The notes below the pieces were generated by a model, which ran no database searches, was not told the DNA's origin, and saw only the letters and a program-made list of their open reading frames with translations. Positions 25,526-34,147 of a stretch of 64,000 nt of DNA are shown here, piece after piece (the stretch's first letter is position 1; each line of letters begins with the position of its first letter). A program made the translations under genes and the position numbers. The DNA comes from Gordonia sediminis (lineage in GTDB: Bacteria; Actinomycetota; Actinomycetes; Mycobacteriales; Mycobacteriaceae). The stretch lies in assembly GCA_004193205.1 (NCBI GenBank), contig RZUM01000001.1, positions 626,424-690,423 on the forward strand, given 5' to 3'.

Positions 25526-26356
25526 TCACGCAGACGCGACGCGGCGGAGCGCCGGGGCCGCATTATCCACGGCCGGCGTTGATGGGTAGGCGTACCGCAG
25601 CCAGGCCGGTGGGACGAAGGGTGCGCGCGCCCCGGAGCTGTCGAAACCGGTGGCGAGGCGGTCGGCCACAGCCCATAGTGCGGGCAGACTGTGCCCGAAG
25701 CCGAGGTGGCTACACAACACCTCGATGTTCTCTGCTGTCGGATTGGGGTCGCGGCACACCTGCCACGGCACCGCACCGTCGAGCCGGCTGTACAGCGCTA
25801 CCGCCGGAACCGGCAACGGCCCGTCCGCGCGTTCGAGCGGAAAATCGAGGTCTTCGATGTGTCGGTGCGAGAACGCCTTATACAGCGGCGCGGCGTTGCT
25901 CTGCTCGTGTCCGACCAACTTGAACGGACTGCCCAGAGTGATCACCTGTCGTATGAGACTGGGGTTTTCGCGGGTGAGTCGGCGGGCGAAGATCCCGCCC
26001 AGACTCCAACCGATCAACGTGATCGGCTGGCCATACTGGTCTGCGAGCTCATCGACTTTGGCCCGCATCCCGATCAAGATCCGTCGGCTGGGCCCGATAT
26101 TCACGCCGAGTCCCCAGCTGTGGGTGGAGTGGCCGAGCGCGCGGAGGGTGTGCCGCAGCGGTGTGGTGCTCAGGCCCGAGGTCCCCAGGCCGGGCAGCAC
26201 CAGCACAGGTTGGTCGCCCAAGGGTGCGTGGAGCAGCGTGGGCCAGGTGTACGCGAGCGCGCCCAGTTCCCAACTGGCTCGGGCGTACTCGGTGTAGGCC
26301 AGCAGACGACGCGGCGGCTTGACCGATGACAATCTGGCCTGTTCTGTGATCGTCAT
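25526..26356 (-). CDS. alpha/beta hydrolase in PHA operon
   Basis: 276 residues. Nucleophile elbow LIGWSLGGIFARRL near residue 115, a possible acid in YSRLDGAVPW near residue 190, and the His in CSHLGFGHSLPALW near residue 225. The N-terminus has VLVLPGLGTSGLST. It is overlapped by the upstream GNAT gene (ATGA) and is last in a phaC operon, so depolymerase, thioesterase or acyltransferase activity on hydroxyacyl products is plausible. Specific function unproven. Confidence 0.8.
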   Translation of the reverse strand: MTITEQARLSSVKPPRRLLAYTEYARASWELGALAYTWPTLLHAPLGDQPVLVLPGLGTSGLSTTPLRHTLRALGHSTHSWGLGVNIGPSRRILIGMRAKVDELADQYGQPITLIGWSLGGIFARRLTRENPSLIRQVITLGSPFKLVGHEQSNAAPLYKAFSHRHIEDLDFPLERADGPLPVPAVALYSRLDGAVPWQVCRDPNPTAENIEVLCSHLGFGHSLPALWAVADRLATGFDSSGARAPFVPPAWLRYAYPSTPAVDNAAPALRRVASA

Positions 26357-26892
26357 GATGGTCCATTCGTGAGTTCGTCTGCGAGGCCGACGTAGTCGAG
26401 ATTTTCCAGTCCGGCCTGCGCGTGGTGGGCGAGAACGATCAGATCGCGGAGCCGGCCATCGCGGTCCCGGATGTGATCGCGCAGCAGGGCCTCACCGGTG
26501 AAACCGAGCGAACCGAACATGTCCAAGACCCGGTCCTCATCGGTGGCAAGTTCGATCACCACCTTCGAGAGTCCTGCGCGGAATCCCTCGCGAAGCGAGT
26601 GCTGCACCAACCGGCGGCCCACCCCGGCACCGCGATCTTTGCTGTCGACCACCAACCGCAGCTCCCCCACATGATCTGACCAGCCGGGTAACCGGGTCAT
26701 CGCGGCGTAACCGTCGATCCGGCCGTCGTCGTCGACGTCGATCCACCGCATACCGGGTTCTCGAGCCAGCCGGGCTGCGGCTGCCGGATCGGTCACATCC
26801 TCGCGCAGAACGGTGACGTCGTGCTCGGACAGGCCGCCGAACAACAGGGCCAACGCGTCGGCGTCCTCGGGTGTCAACGGGCGAATGGTCAT
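26353..26892 (-). CDS. GNAT family N-acetyltransferase
   Basis: 179 residues. The acetyl-CoA binding loop is DRGAGVGRRLVQHSL near residue 90, preceded by the beta strand ELRLVVDS and followed by LGFTGEALLRDH, as in GNAT folds. Start and stop overlap phaC and the hydrolase (ATGA each). The role in a polyhydroxyalkanoate operon is unclear; it may be a regulator or a substrate-modifying enzyme. Confidence 0.82.
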   Translation of the reverse strand: MTIRPLTPEDADALALLFGGLSEHDVTVLREDVTDPAAAARLAREPGMRWIDVDDDGRIDGYAAMTRLPGWSDHVGELRLVVDSKDRGAGVGRRLVQHSLREGFRAGLSKVVIELATDEDRVLDMFGSLGFTGEALLRDHIRDRDGRLRDLIVLAHHAQAGLENLDYVGLADELTNGPS

Positions 26893-27971
26893 GCGGCAGC
26901 CTCGCTCTGCTTGATCAGAAAGTCGATAATCGTCGGGATCGTCGTTTTCGCGGCGGTGCGCCCGACCACCAGGCCGATATGCCCACCTTTGAGCAGCAAC
27001 TCGGTTTTCTGCGACGAACCGACCAGATCCATCAACGGCGTCGAGCAGGCCGGCGGAACGACGTGGTCCTTCTCCCCCACCACCGACAGGAACGGCACGG
27101 TGATGTCGGAGAGATGGATGCGGTCCCCGCCCAGCATCAATCGGTCCGTCATGAAGGCATTGTCGGCAACCAGCATGGAATGCATCTGCCGGGCCACCTC
27201 CCCGGGTAGCGGGATATGGTCGGCGACCCACCCGTTGACCGCCTGGTAGGCGGCCACATACTCGTCACTCCACAACCGGTCCAACAGATCCACGTACCCG
27301 GTCAACTCGGAGGTCGGTTTCAACGAGCGAAACGCGCTGTACATGACATTGGGCGCAATATTGCCGTCCTCGCCGATCGCATCGTCGATCGCGGACTCCG
27401 ACTCGTAGAGTGCTCCACGGAACGGTAACTCCGAGTAGTCGACCGGGCAGGCCACCACCGTGTGACTGCGAATCGGTGCGTCGGGATGGTGTGCTCCATG
27501 CAGCAAGGTCAGGTTGCCGCCGAAGCAGTAGCCGAGCACATTGACCTCGTCCACGGATGAACGCTCGCAGACCTCGCGGAGCGCGGCGGGAATGGCAGCA
27601 TCGGCGTAGTACTCCAGCCCGTTACGCGTGTCTCGTTCGTCGGGGATACCCCAGTCGAGTAGGTACACATCGAAACCGGCCTTCAGCAGGTGCTCGATGA
27701 AGCTGTTCCCGGGTGTGAGATCGAGGATGTAGCTCTTGCTGATGATGCTGAACACGATCATCAGCGGTGTGCGGTGTTTGATGTCGTCGTTGCGGTAGCG
27801 AAACAGCTGCGCCCGGCCGTCGCGCCACACCGCGTCGCGTGGGGTCACACCCACACGTGGAGAGCCGACACCGGTAGCCATCTTGATGCCGTTGCGGGCC
27901 CGTAACCCGTTACGCTCGATTTCCTGCTTGACCCGGTCGAGAGCACTGCGGGGATCAGGTATCGCGGGCAT
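26889..27971 (-). CDS. phaC: class III-type poly(3-hydroxyalkanoate) synthase PhaC
   Basis: 360 residues, the length of class III PhaC. It polymerises hydroxyacyl-CoA. The lipase-like box is VLGYCFGGNL with nucleophile Cys near residue 145; the acid is in VVGEKDHVVPP near residue 300; the His is in KGGHIGLVVG near residue 330. The start MPAIPDPRSA at 27971 is 1 nt after the stop of a small coiled-coil protein, which probably acts as its PhaE-like partner. GNAT and hydrolase genes follow with overlaps. Confidence 0.88.
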   Translation of the reverse strand: MPAIPDPRSALDRVKQEIERNGLRARNGIKMATGVGSPRVGVTPRDAVWRDGRAQLFRYRNDDIKHRTPLMIVFSIISKSYILDLTPGNSFIEHLLKAGFDVYLLDWGIPDERDTRNGLEYYADAAIPAALREVCERSSVDEVNVLGYCFGGNLTLLHGAHHPDAPIRSHTVVACPVDYSELPFRGALYESESAIDDAIGEDGNIAPNVMYSAFRSLKPTSELTGYVDLLDRLWSDEYVAAYQAVNGWVADHIPLPGEVARQMHSMLVADNAFMTDRLMLGGDRIHLSDITVPFLSVVGEKDHVVPPACSTPLMDLVGSSQKTELLLKGGHIGLVVGRTAAKTTIPTIIDFLIKQSEAAA

Positions 27972-27972
27972 G

Positions 27973-28260
27973 TCACTTATCCTCGGACCGCTCGATGAGG
28001 TCCCGGCGCAATCGCCGAACCTCGTAGTCCAGTTCACCGACCTGGCGCCGCAGTTTGCGGACATCGGAACCGGCCGGCAAGTTCACCGCGTGCAGCAGCG
28101 AAGCAGCGACCGCGTCCACCCGTGCACCGATCCCCCCACGCACGACGCCGATGACCTTGGTCGCGGCGGCGAGTTCATCGGAATGCACCACCGTCTCCAC
28201 CACCGGGGTAAACCGAATCTCCAGCTGGCCGTATAGCCCGCGAAGGTTGAGCACAGCCAT
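27973..28260 (-). CDS. small coiled-coil protein, probable PhaE-like or phasin-like PhaC partner
   Basis: 95 residues from MAVLNLRGLYGQ. The C-terminal third is a charged heptad-like helix (VRKLRRQVGELDYEVRRLRRDLIERSEDK region). Class III synthases need a PhaE subunit. This protein is shorter than known PhaE, but its position directly before phaC and its coiled coil suggest a subunit or granule-binding role. An upstream in-frame ATG at 28311 exists; AGGACG before 28260 decided the start. Confidence 0.65.
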   Translation of the reverse strand: MAVLNLRGLYGQLEIRFTPVVETVVHSDELAAATKVIGVVRGGIGARVDAVAASLLHAVNLPAGSDVRKLRRQVGELDYEVRRLRRDLIERSEDK

Positions 28261-28449
28261 CGTCCGTCCTGTCAGCCTGGTCGTAACCGCCGCAGTCCGG
28301 TGCCCCGTCACCTGAAATCAGACATCATCCACGGTCACGATTGCTGCCTGACTCCTGTTACCGCGTCGTGCCCATGCTCTCACCTCGAGTACGGCTCCGG
28401 CAGCGACTCCCCGCGAATGGTGCGAAACGATGATTCACATAGCACTGCC

Positions 28450-29976
28450 TCAGAAGCCGCGCTGAGCCTTCCAGTACTGCTCTTTCAGCCGCCGTTTGAA
28501 CAGCTTTCCGGTGTCCTCCCGTGGCAGGCGCTCGTCGATGACGACCACCTTGGGCACCTTGTAGCCCGCCAGGTGCCTGCGGACGTGCTCGCGGATGTCA
28601 TCGACGCCGATGGTGGCGCCGTCCATCAGTTCGGCGTGACAGGCGAGCGCTTCGCCGTAGTCTTTGTCGGGGATACCGAATACGGCGACGTCCTGGATTC
28701 CCGGCAAGGTGTGGATGCAGGATTCGATCTCGGCGGGATAGATGTTGACGCCGGCGGAGTTCACCATGTCGTTGCGACGGTCGCTGAGGTACAGGAAGCC
28801 GTCCTCGTCGACGTGGCCGATGTCGCCGACGGTGAGGAACCCGTCGTGTTCCATGTCGCGGCGCTTCTGATCGTTGCCGAGATAGGTGAAGTCGGGCCAC
28901 ACCGAAGGCGGCTTCATATAGATCTCGCCGATGTCGCCCGTCGGCACCTCCACACCGTCGTCGAGGATCTTGATCTCGACGCCGGTGAGGGGACGCCCAA
29001 CGGTCCCGGGATGTTCGAGCCATTCCTGGCTCGAACACACAACCGTCGCACCGGTTTCGGAGCCGCCGTAATACTCGTTGATGATGGGGCCGAACCAGTC
29101 GATCATCGCGCGTTTGATCCCCGGCGGACAGGGAGCGGCCGCATGCACAACCGACCGCAGCGAGGACAGATCGGACTTGGTGCGTGTGCCTTCCGGCAGT
29201 TGCAGCAAGCGGGAGAACATGATCGGCACCATCTGGATGTGCTCGATTCGCCGGTCGGCCACCAAGTGCAGCAACTCCTCGGCATCGAAGCGCGGCATGA
29301 TCTCCAGATTGAAGCCCAGCGCGACCGCGAATACCGCGTGTGTGTTGGGTGCGGTGTGGTAGATCGGTGCCGGGATCATCGAGGACCTCGCACCGCCGAA
29401 GGCCAGGACCTCGAGCACCAGCTGCCCGAGCCGTTGCGCATCTTCCGGCGGCACGGGTTGGCGCACGATTCCTTTGGGGGTGCCGGTGGTGCCCGACGTG
29501 TAGATCACGCCCAGGGGTGGGTCACTGTTCGGTGTGGTGACCGGCGGGGACTGTTCGATGAGGCTTTCCAGATCCGGATGGCGACCGGTGAGGTGGGGGC
29601 GGGGCATGCCGTAGGCTGCGGCGACGTCGTCGGGCACCGACGCCTCGACCACGGAGACCCCATCTCTCAGCACTGCCTCCACGTTCGGCAACAGGTCGGT
29701 GTGGCTGATCACGACCTTGCTCCCACTGTCGGCGAGAAGGTAGTCGAGATCGTCGTGGGTCCAATGCCAGTTGACCGGAACAGGGATGGCACCGATCGCG
29801 GCGCCGGCCAGCGATGCCTCGACGTATTCGACACTGTTGCGCATGACGATCGCGTATCGGTCACCGTGGCCGACGCCCAGCTCGGCCAGCGCCGTGGCGA
29901 GCCGGGCGGCCCGCATCTTGACTTCGTCATGTGTGCGGATCTGATCGCCGCACCGAATGGTTGGAGATGTACTCAT
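28450..29976 (-). CDS. acyl-CoA synthetase (AMP-dependent)
   Basis: 508 residues from MSTSPTIRCG; a longer frame starts at 30024. P-loop-like IYTSGTTGTPKGIV near residue 160, YYGGSETGA near 305, VGDIGHVDEDGFLYLSDRRND near residue 385, and the catalytic Lys in REDTGKLFKRRL near the end. This is the FadD/bile-acid-CoA ligase type. It lies behind the PHA genes on the same strand with a 190-nt gap and may supply hydroxyacyl-CoA or degrade side chains. Confidence 0.88.
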   Translation of the reverse strand: MSTSPTIRCGDQIRTHDEVKMRAARLATALAELGVGHGDRYAIVMRNSVEYVEASLAGAAIGAIPVPVNWHWTHDDLDYLLADSGSKVVISHTDLLPNVEAVLRDGVSVVEASVPDDVAAAYGMPRPHLTGRHPDLESLIEQSPPVTTPNSDPPLGVIYTSGTTGTPKGIVRQPVPPEDAQRLGQLVLEVLAFGGARSSMIPAPIYHTAPNTHAVFAVALGFNLEIMPRFDAEELLHLVADRRIEHIQMVPIMFSRLLQLPEGTRTKSDLSSLRSVVHAAAPCPPGIKRAMIDWFGPIINEYYGGSETGATVVCSSQEWLEHPGTVGRPLTGVEIKILDDGVEVPTGDIGEIYMKPPSVWPDFTYLGNDQKRRDMEHDGFLTVGDIGHVDEDGFLYLSDRRNDMVNSAGVNIYPAEIESCIHTLPGIQDVAVFGIPDKDYGEALACHAELMDGATIGVDDIREHVRRHLAGYKVPKVVVIDERLPREDTGKLFKRRLKEQYWKAQRGF

Positions 29977-30150
29977 CGCTGGCCTCGGTTCTTCGCAAAG
30001 AAGGCGGGCGTTGAGACCTTTCATGACCTCAGCGGCCCAGCATAGACCCTCTATGCTCGCGCGACGGCAGACCTTGCATGCCCACTTTCAGAATCCTGCT
30101 GCCCAATCGGGCAGACTTGACCCGCTCGGGTTCCAGCTGCCCAAGAGACA

Positions 30151-30168
30151 GGTAGCCGACTACTCGTG
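30151..30168 (+). repeat. 18-bp direct repeat, left copy (pair with 32893-32910)
   Basis: GGTAGCCGACTACTCGTG is found only here and at 32893-32910 in this window, in the same direction, 2.7 kb apart. It brackets the FHA / small protein / patatin genes. It may be an insertion footprint or a shared promoter-proximal site. Confidence 0.85.
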
Positions 30169-30222
30169 CTCGTAGGGTCGCGGCCGCGAAACCTAGAACA
30201 TGTGGATCCGCATCTGACCACG

Positions 30223-31005
30223 ATGACCATCGTCGACCCGCCGAACCTGACGGGTACGGTGCTACAGATTCCTCCGGGCCGGCACTACATCGGGCGGGGC
30301 CCAGATGCCGACATACGGATCGATGACACGCATGTCAGTGCCCTTCATGCCACCATCGACCGACAGGGCGATCGCATGATTGTCAACGATCTCGGATCAT
30401 CCAACGGGACACGGCTCGATGGCCGGCCGATTGATGGTCCGACCACCCTCCACCCAGGTGACACGGTGACATTCGGAACAGTCGCAGCGTACGTGAATTC
30501 CTCAGGTCCGTTGCGCCCGGGACCGCCAAATACCACCGTCTGGAATCCCGGTCCGGTACCCAACGCACGCTTTGATCTCGGCGATCAGTCGGCGAACATG
30601 ATCAACAACGTCGGCCGCGACCAGTATCTGGTTCACCAACGAGAGAGCTTCCTTCGCGAAGTCGTCGCAGCCAGGACCAAGGCACGATTCGTGTTCTGGA
30701 TCGGGTTGGCCATGACCGTCGTCGGTGCAGTCGGATACGCGGCATTTGTGCTGAGGGCAATGGGAGAATTTGGGTCCACGTTCGACGACATGCAGAGATC
30801 GATCGACGCCGGTGGCGTGCCCGACCAACCCGGCTTCAGCCTCGGCTCGGCATTCGGACCAGTCTCGCTGTCCTTCTTCATGATCGCGTTCATCGGTCAA
30901 TTCGTCTGGCTGATCGGATTGATCATGTGGATCATCGCTGCCGGCCGCGTCCGAAAGGTCGATACCGACCCGAGACATGCCTGGAATACCCAACCGCAAC
31001 GATGA
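30223..31005 (+). CDS. FHA-domain membrane protein with INNV..QY motif
   Basis: 260 residues. Residues 8-90 form an FHA domain: HYIGRGPDADIRI, VSALHATI and NDLGSSNGTRLDG give the phosphothreonine-binding Arg, Ser and His/Asn set. Residues 117-136 hold FDLGDQSANMINNVGRDQY, also found at the start of the next protein. Two membrane segments follow, near 156-178 and 212-240. So a phosphopeptide reader is tied to the membrane, with the shared motif in between. The GTG at 30166 is an alternative start. The next gene begins 29 nt after the stop. Confidence 0.82.
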   Translation: MTIVDPPNLTGTVLQIPPGRHYIGRGPDADIRIDDTHVSALHATIDRQGDRMIVNDLGSSNGTRLDGRPIDGPTTLHPGDTVTFGTVAAYVNSSGPLRPGPPNTTVWNPGPVPNARFDLGDQSANMINNVGRDQYLVHQRESFLREVVAARTKARFVFWIGLAMTVVGAVGYAAFVLRAMGEFGSTFDDMQRSIDAGGVPDQPGFSLGSAFGPVSLSFFMIAFIGQFVWLIGLIMWIIAAGRVRKVDTDPRHAWNTQPQR

Positions 31006-31033
31006 ATACGACGAAGGTTCGAAGGAGACGGAA

Positions 31034-31396
31034 ATGGTCTTCAATATCGACTCACAGCACGCAGACATCATCAACAATGTCGCCGGCAGCCAATACAACT
31101 ACGGCGGCCAACAGACCTCATCAGTGAGCATTCAGGCTGTGAACTCGGCCGTGGAGCTTCGAGACGCCCTACGGGACCTCGGAATGCCCGAGGCCGCCGG
31201 CGAGGCGGACGGCATCAAACGTGAGCTGGAGAAACCTGCCCCCGACCGCAAAAACATCGCGGCACGACTGACTCGCATCGCCCACGCCGTTTCGGCCACA
31301 GCCGGGGCGGCCGCCGCCGTGTGCGGACCGCTGGCAGCTCTCGGGCACTGGCTGGGCCCCGCGGGAGAATCAATTCTCGCGATGATCGGGCTGTGA
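31034..31396 (+). CDS. small protein with N-terminal INNV..QY motif and hydrophobic C-terminus
   Basis: 120 residues. Residues 3-21, FNIDSQHADIINNVAGSQY, match 9 of 19 positions in the FHA protein upstream, including F, Q, A, INNV and QY. The middle is helical and charged (ELRDALRDLGMPEAAGEADGI). The last 45 residues are Ala-rich and hydrophobic with WLGPAGESILAMIGL at the end, likely membrane-active or membrane-bound. The start at 31034 follows AAGGAG. The short Asn/Gln/Tyr motif recalls amyloid-type signalling motifs that join receptor and effector proteins; that link is inference. Convergent with the patatin gene. Confidence 0.75.
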   Translation: MVFNIDSQHADIINNVAGSQYNYGGQQTSSVSIQAVNSAVELRDALRDLGMPEAAGEADGIKRELEKPAPDRKNIAARLTRIAHAVSATAGAAAAVCGPLAALGHWLGPAGESILAMIGL

Positions 31397-31451
31397 GGGA
31401 GACCCGCGGCCCAGCGTCAGGAAGACGGTCCGAAACCGCTGATCCAGCGGG

Positions 31452-32663
31452 TCAGGTACGACACCACGGCACTTCGTTGGGCGCCAAGCCGGCAAATGCC
31501 TCGTTCGCGTCGCGTCGGCCCAATTCGATGGATTCCGCGATGAACTCCCGATCGAAGTACAGGAAGCTCATCAAATCGCCGCGACGCGGACCGTCACCCG
31601 CAAGAAGGTGTCCCATCACGTCGAGCTCAAGCTCGCGTAACCTGTGCAGAAGGCCACCGGAATGCCGCGGATGGGTACGCAGAATGTCCATTGCCAAGTG
31701 GCCCAGTGTTTCTCGGCGCTGCGGACCGACGAATACATAGGGAATGTTCTTCCGCCGCCGGCCGCTCGCGGTGACTGCCGGCTCCTGTGCCGGTACCAGT
31801 GCGTTGACCTTGTCCAGCACCCGGAGGTCCTCCACCATGCGGTCGACGAGGACGATGTCCAAGAACTGGACGAGGATGTCGTCCACATCCGGCGGAGGGC
31901 CGCTTGCCTCAGACATTGCCACCGTTTCGTGCATTGGGTGGGTGGCGACGACGACCAGCGCATCCGCACCGAGCGACAGCGCCGGCTTCAGCGGTGCGTT
32001 CAGACGCAGCCCTCCGTCGAGGAACTCGACGATCGTCCCAGACTGCATCTGCACCGGGACGGCGGGAAAGAGCGCGGGGATGGCGGCTGACGCGAGCACA
32101 TGCTCGGCCCGCATCTCCACACCGAGGTAGTCAATCGGTCGTTCGTCGTCGCTGAGCGGCACCGACACTCCGTCTCGGCGGTCGACGAAGACCACGCTGC
32201 GGTTGTTGGCCCCTGAGGTCGCCACGACAGCGACCGTCAGACCTTTCTCCCGAATATTCTGATGGAGTCTGTCGATGTCGATGGATTCCTGGGCCATCTT
32301 CTTCAGCGGAGCGGTGTCGAGTAAGTGGGTAAGTCGCACACCCGGCACGCGCACGAGCTCCCCTACGAATTGGGCCGCGACAGCGGGGAAGGTGAATATT
32401 GGTGATCGGTAGATATCAGCAACGGAGATCCCTCGCCACAGCTTCAGCACCCGATCGGCTTGCTCGGCTGCGGGCAGATCGGCGAATGTCGCGAACAACG
32501 TGGCATTGATGGCACCAGCGCTCGTGCCGACGTAGAGGGTCGGCTCGTACCCCGCAGCACGCAACCGAGGGACCAGAACCGACAGAGCTCCCGCTTCGTA
32601 GCCGCCGCGCGCACCAGCTCCCGCCACGACGACCGCCACCCGCTTGCCGTGGATATCCATCAT
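31452..32663 (-). CDS. patatin-like phospholipase
   Basis: 403 residues. Oxyanion motif GAGARGGYEAGAL at residue 15, nucleophile GTSAGAIN near residue 46, and the Asp of the dyad in FLDGGLRLNAP near residue 215. Length and both motifs fit a cytoplasmic patatin lipase. It faces the two INNV-motif genes tail to tail inside the direct-repeat islet. Patatins are common killing effectors in bacterial immune systems, so a lipase role in such a system is possible, but this protein lacks the motif. Confidence 0.87.
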   Translation of the reverse strand: MMDIHGKRVAVVVAGAGARGGYEAGALSVLVPRLRAAGYEPTLYVGTSAGAINATLFATFADLPAAEQADRVLKLWRGISVADIYRSPIFTFPAVAAQFVGELVRVPGVRLTHLLDTAPLKKMAQESIDIDRLHQNIREKGLTVAVVATSGANNRSVVFVDRRDGVSVPLSDDERPIDYLGVEMRAEHVLASAAIPALFPAVPVQMQSGTIVEFLDGGLRLNAPLKPALSLGADALVVVATHPMHETVAMSEASGPPPDVDDILVQFLDIVLVDRMVEDLRVLDKVNALVPAQEPAVTASGRRRKNIPYVFVGPQRRETLGHLAMDILRTHPRHSGGLLHRLRELELDVMGHLLAGDGPRRGDLMSFLYFDREFIAESIELGRRDANEAFAGLAPNEVPWCRT

Positions 32664-33006
32664 CTGGCCGAACCCGTGATCGAATGTCGCTGCACTGGCC
32701 TATCCGTCATGAACCCGATGAGAGCGATCACCCACACGACCAGCAGACTATCCCACCGGCACACAAAGACGTCGGCGTTCACACTGCGGCACTCAGCGGC
32801 CATGCGCCTCCTGGAATCGGGCACCGACGGCACCAACCCCGGCTGACGACGTTGCACTTCTAGCTATTTGCGACTGTCGAGACGGTTTTTGGGGTAGCCG
32901 ACTACTCGTGATGTCCGAGCGGTTTCGCGATGGAATGTGTTGACGGCGGGGTGTCGATGAGGACCCGCGGACACGACTTGATCGTGCTGGTAGTGAAGGA
33001 CTGGCC
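32664..33006. other. 343-nt intergenic region with right copy of direct repeat
   Basis: No supported gene. It carries the repeat at 32893-32910 and is the divergent region between the patatin gene and the lipid operon that starts at 33007. No clear -35/-10 pair was found. Confidence 0.5.
32893..32910 (+). repeat. 18-bp direct repeat, right copy (pair with 30151-30168)
   Basis: Same 18 bases as 30151-30168. Flanking bases differ on both sides, so the identity is exactly 18 bp. Confidence 0.85.
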
Positions 33007-34140
33007 ATGGGGTTGTTGGATAAGGAGCGCGCCACGCTCGACGCGTTCATGCCAGGTTTGGACGAGTTTCTCGCCGGTAGCGGGCTGGAGGAGCTCGAGT
33101 CGCCGAATAGCAAGGGAATCACGGCGTTTCGTAGTCACGGAGGACCGGCTCTGCTTGTTCCCGACGAGCTCTCGGGCATGGGTGCGACGGCGCTACAGGC
33201 GGTGCGTATACAGCGGGCGATCGGTGCCCGATCACCATCGCTGGCTGTGGCGACCACGATGCACCACTTCTCGATCGCGAGCCTGGTCGCACTCAGCGAG
33301 TTGCCGGATGGGTGGGAATGGATGCTGCTGGAAGGTATCGCGACCGAAAACCTTTTGGTGGCATCCGGATTCGCGGAGGGACGCAGGGACGGTGGGATTC
33401 TGCATCCCACCATGCAGGGAACCAGCACCGACGCGGGGGTACGGGTCACGGGTGTCAAGCGGCCGTGCAGTCTCGCCCGGTCGATGAATCTGCTCACCGC
33501 CAGCGTGCGGGTCCCGCGCTTAAACGGTGAAGGCACTCAGCTGGCGGTGGCGGTCATTCCGGCTGAGTCGGAGGGGATCACGGTCACCCCGTTCTGGAAC
33601 TCGTTCGCCTTGGCCGGTGCTGAGAGCGACCAGGTCAGTCTCACCGACGTCCTGGTACCTCCCCAGTTGCTGGTGCGCATGGAGCTTTCCGAGGATGAGT
33701 GTCTGGACGACATCCAGACGGCCGGCTTCGTATGGTTCGAACTGCTGATGATGGGTTGCTACCTCGGTGCCGCCTCCGCCCTCGTCGAACGCGTTATCGC
33801 CAATGATCGCGCACCGGAATCGGACCGGTTGCGGCTGGTCGTCGAGTTGGAGGGTGCCATGGCAGCGGTCGAGAACATCGCTCGCCAGGTGCCGGACGGT
33901 CAGCGCAAGCGTTCCTTGCTCGCCGACTCGCTGATCGTGAGATACGCCGTCCAGGACGCCATCGCGCGAGTCGTACCCCATGCGATCGAGCTGGCGGGCG
34001 GCTTGAACTTCATCGGCTCGAGCGACACGGCATACCTCGCCGCGGCCGTGAACGGCCTCGGATTCCATCCCCCGTCGAGAGCCAAGATGGCCAGGCCGCT
34101 GCTCGACTATCTGGCCGGCGACGAACTCGAGATCGTGTGA
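33007..34140 (+). CDS. acyl-CoA dehydrogenase-like protein, divergent
   Basis: 377 residues with weak but visible acyl-CoA dehydrogenase order: helical N-terminus, LLVPDELSGMGATALQAVRIQRAIG near residue 50, middle beta domain, and a C-terminal helical part with IELAGGLNFIGSSDTAYLAAAVNGLGFHPPSR. The usual Glu base and FAD signature are not clear, so activity is uncertain. First gene of a five-gene operon with an SDR, an aminotransferase, a cyclase-like protein and an AMP ligase. Confidence 0.75.
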   Translation: MGLLDKERATLDAFMPGLDEFLAGSGLEELESPNSKGITAFRSHGGPALLVPDELSGMGATALQAVRIQRAIGARSPSLAVATTMHHFSIASLVALSELPDGWEWMLLEGIATENLLVASGFAEGRRDGGILHPTMQGTSTDAGVRVTGVKRPCSLARSMNLLTASVRVPRLNGEGTQLAVAVIPAESEGITVTPFWNSFALAGAESDQVSLTDVLVPPQLLVRMELSEDECLDDIQTAGFVWFELLMMGCYLGAASALVERVIANDRAPESDRLRLVVELEGAMAAVENIARQVPDGQRKRSLLADSLIVRYAVQDAIARVVPHAIELAGGLNFIGSSDTAYLAAAVNGLGFHPPSRAKMARPLLDYLAGDELEIV

Positions 34141-34147
34141 GAAACCA

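Noticed and set aside
32664-33006. Small genes in the gap between patatin and the lipid operon
   Set aside because: Short frames there have no ribosome site and no resemblance to known proteins.
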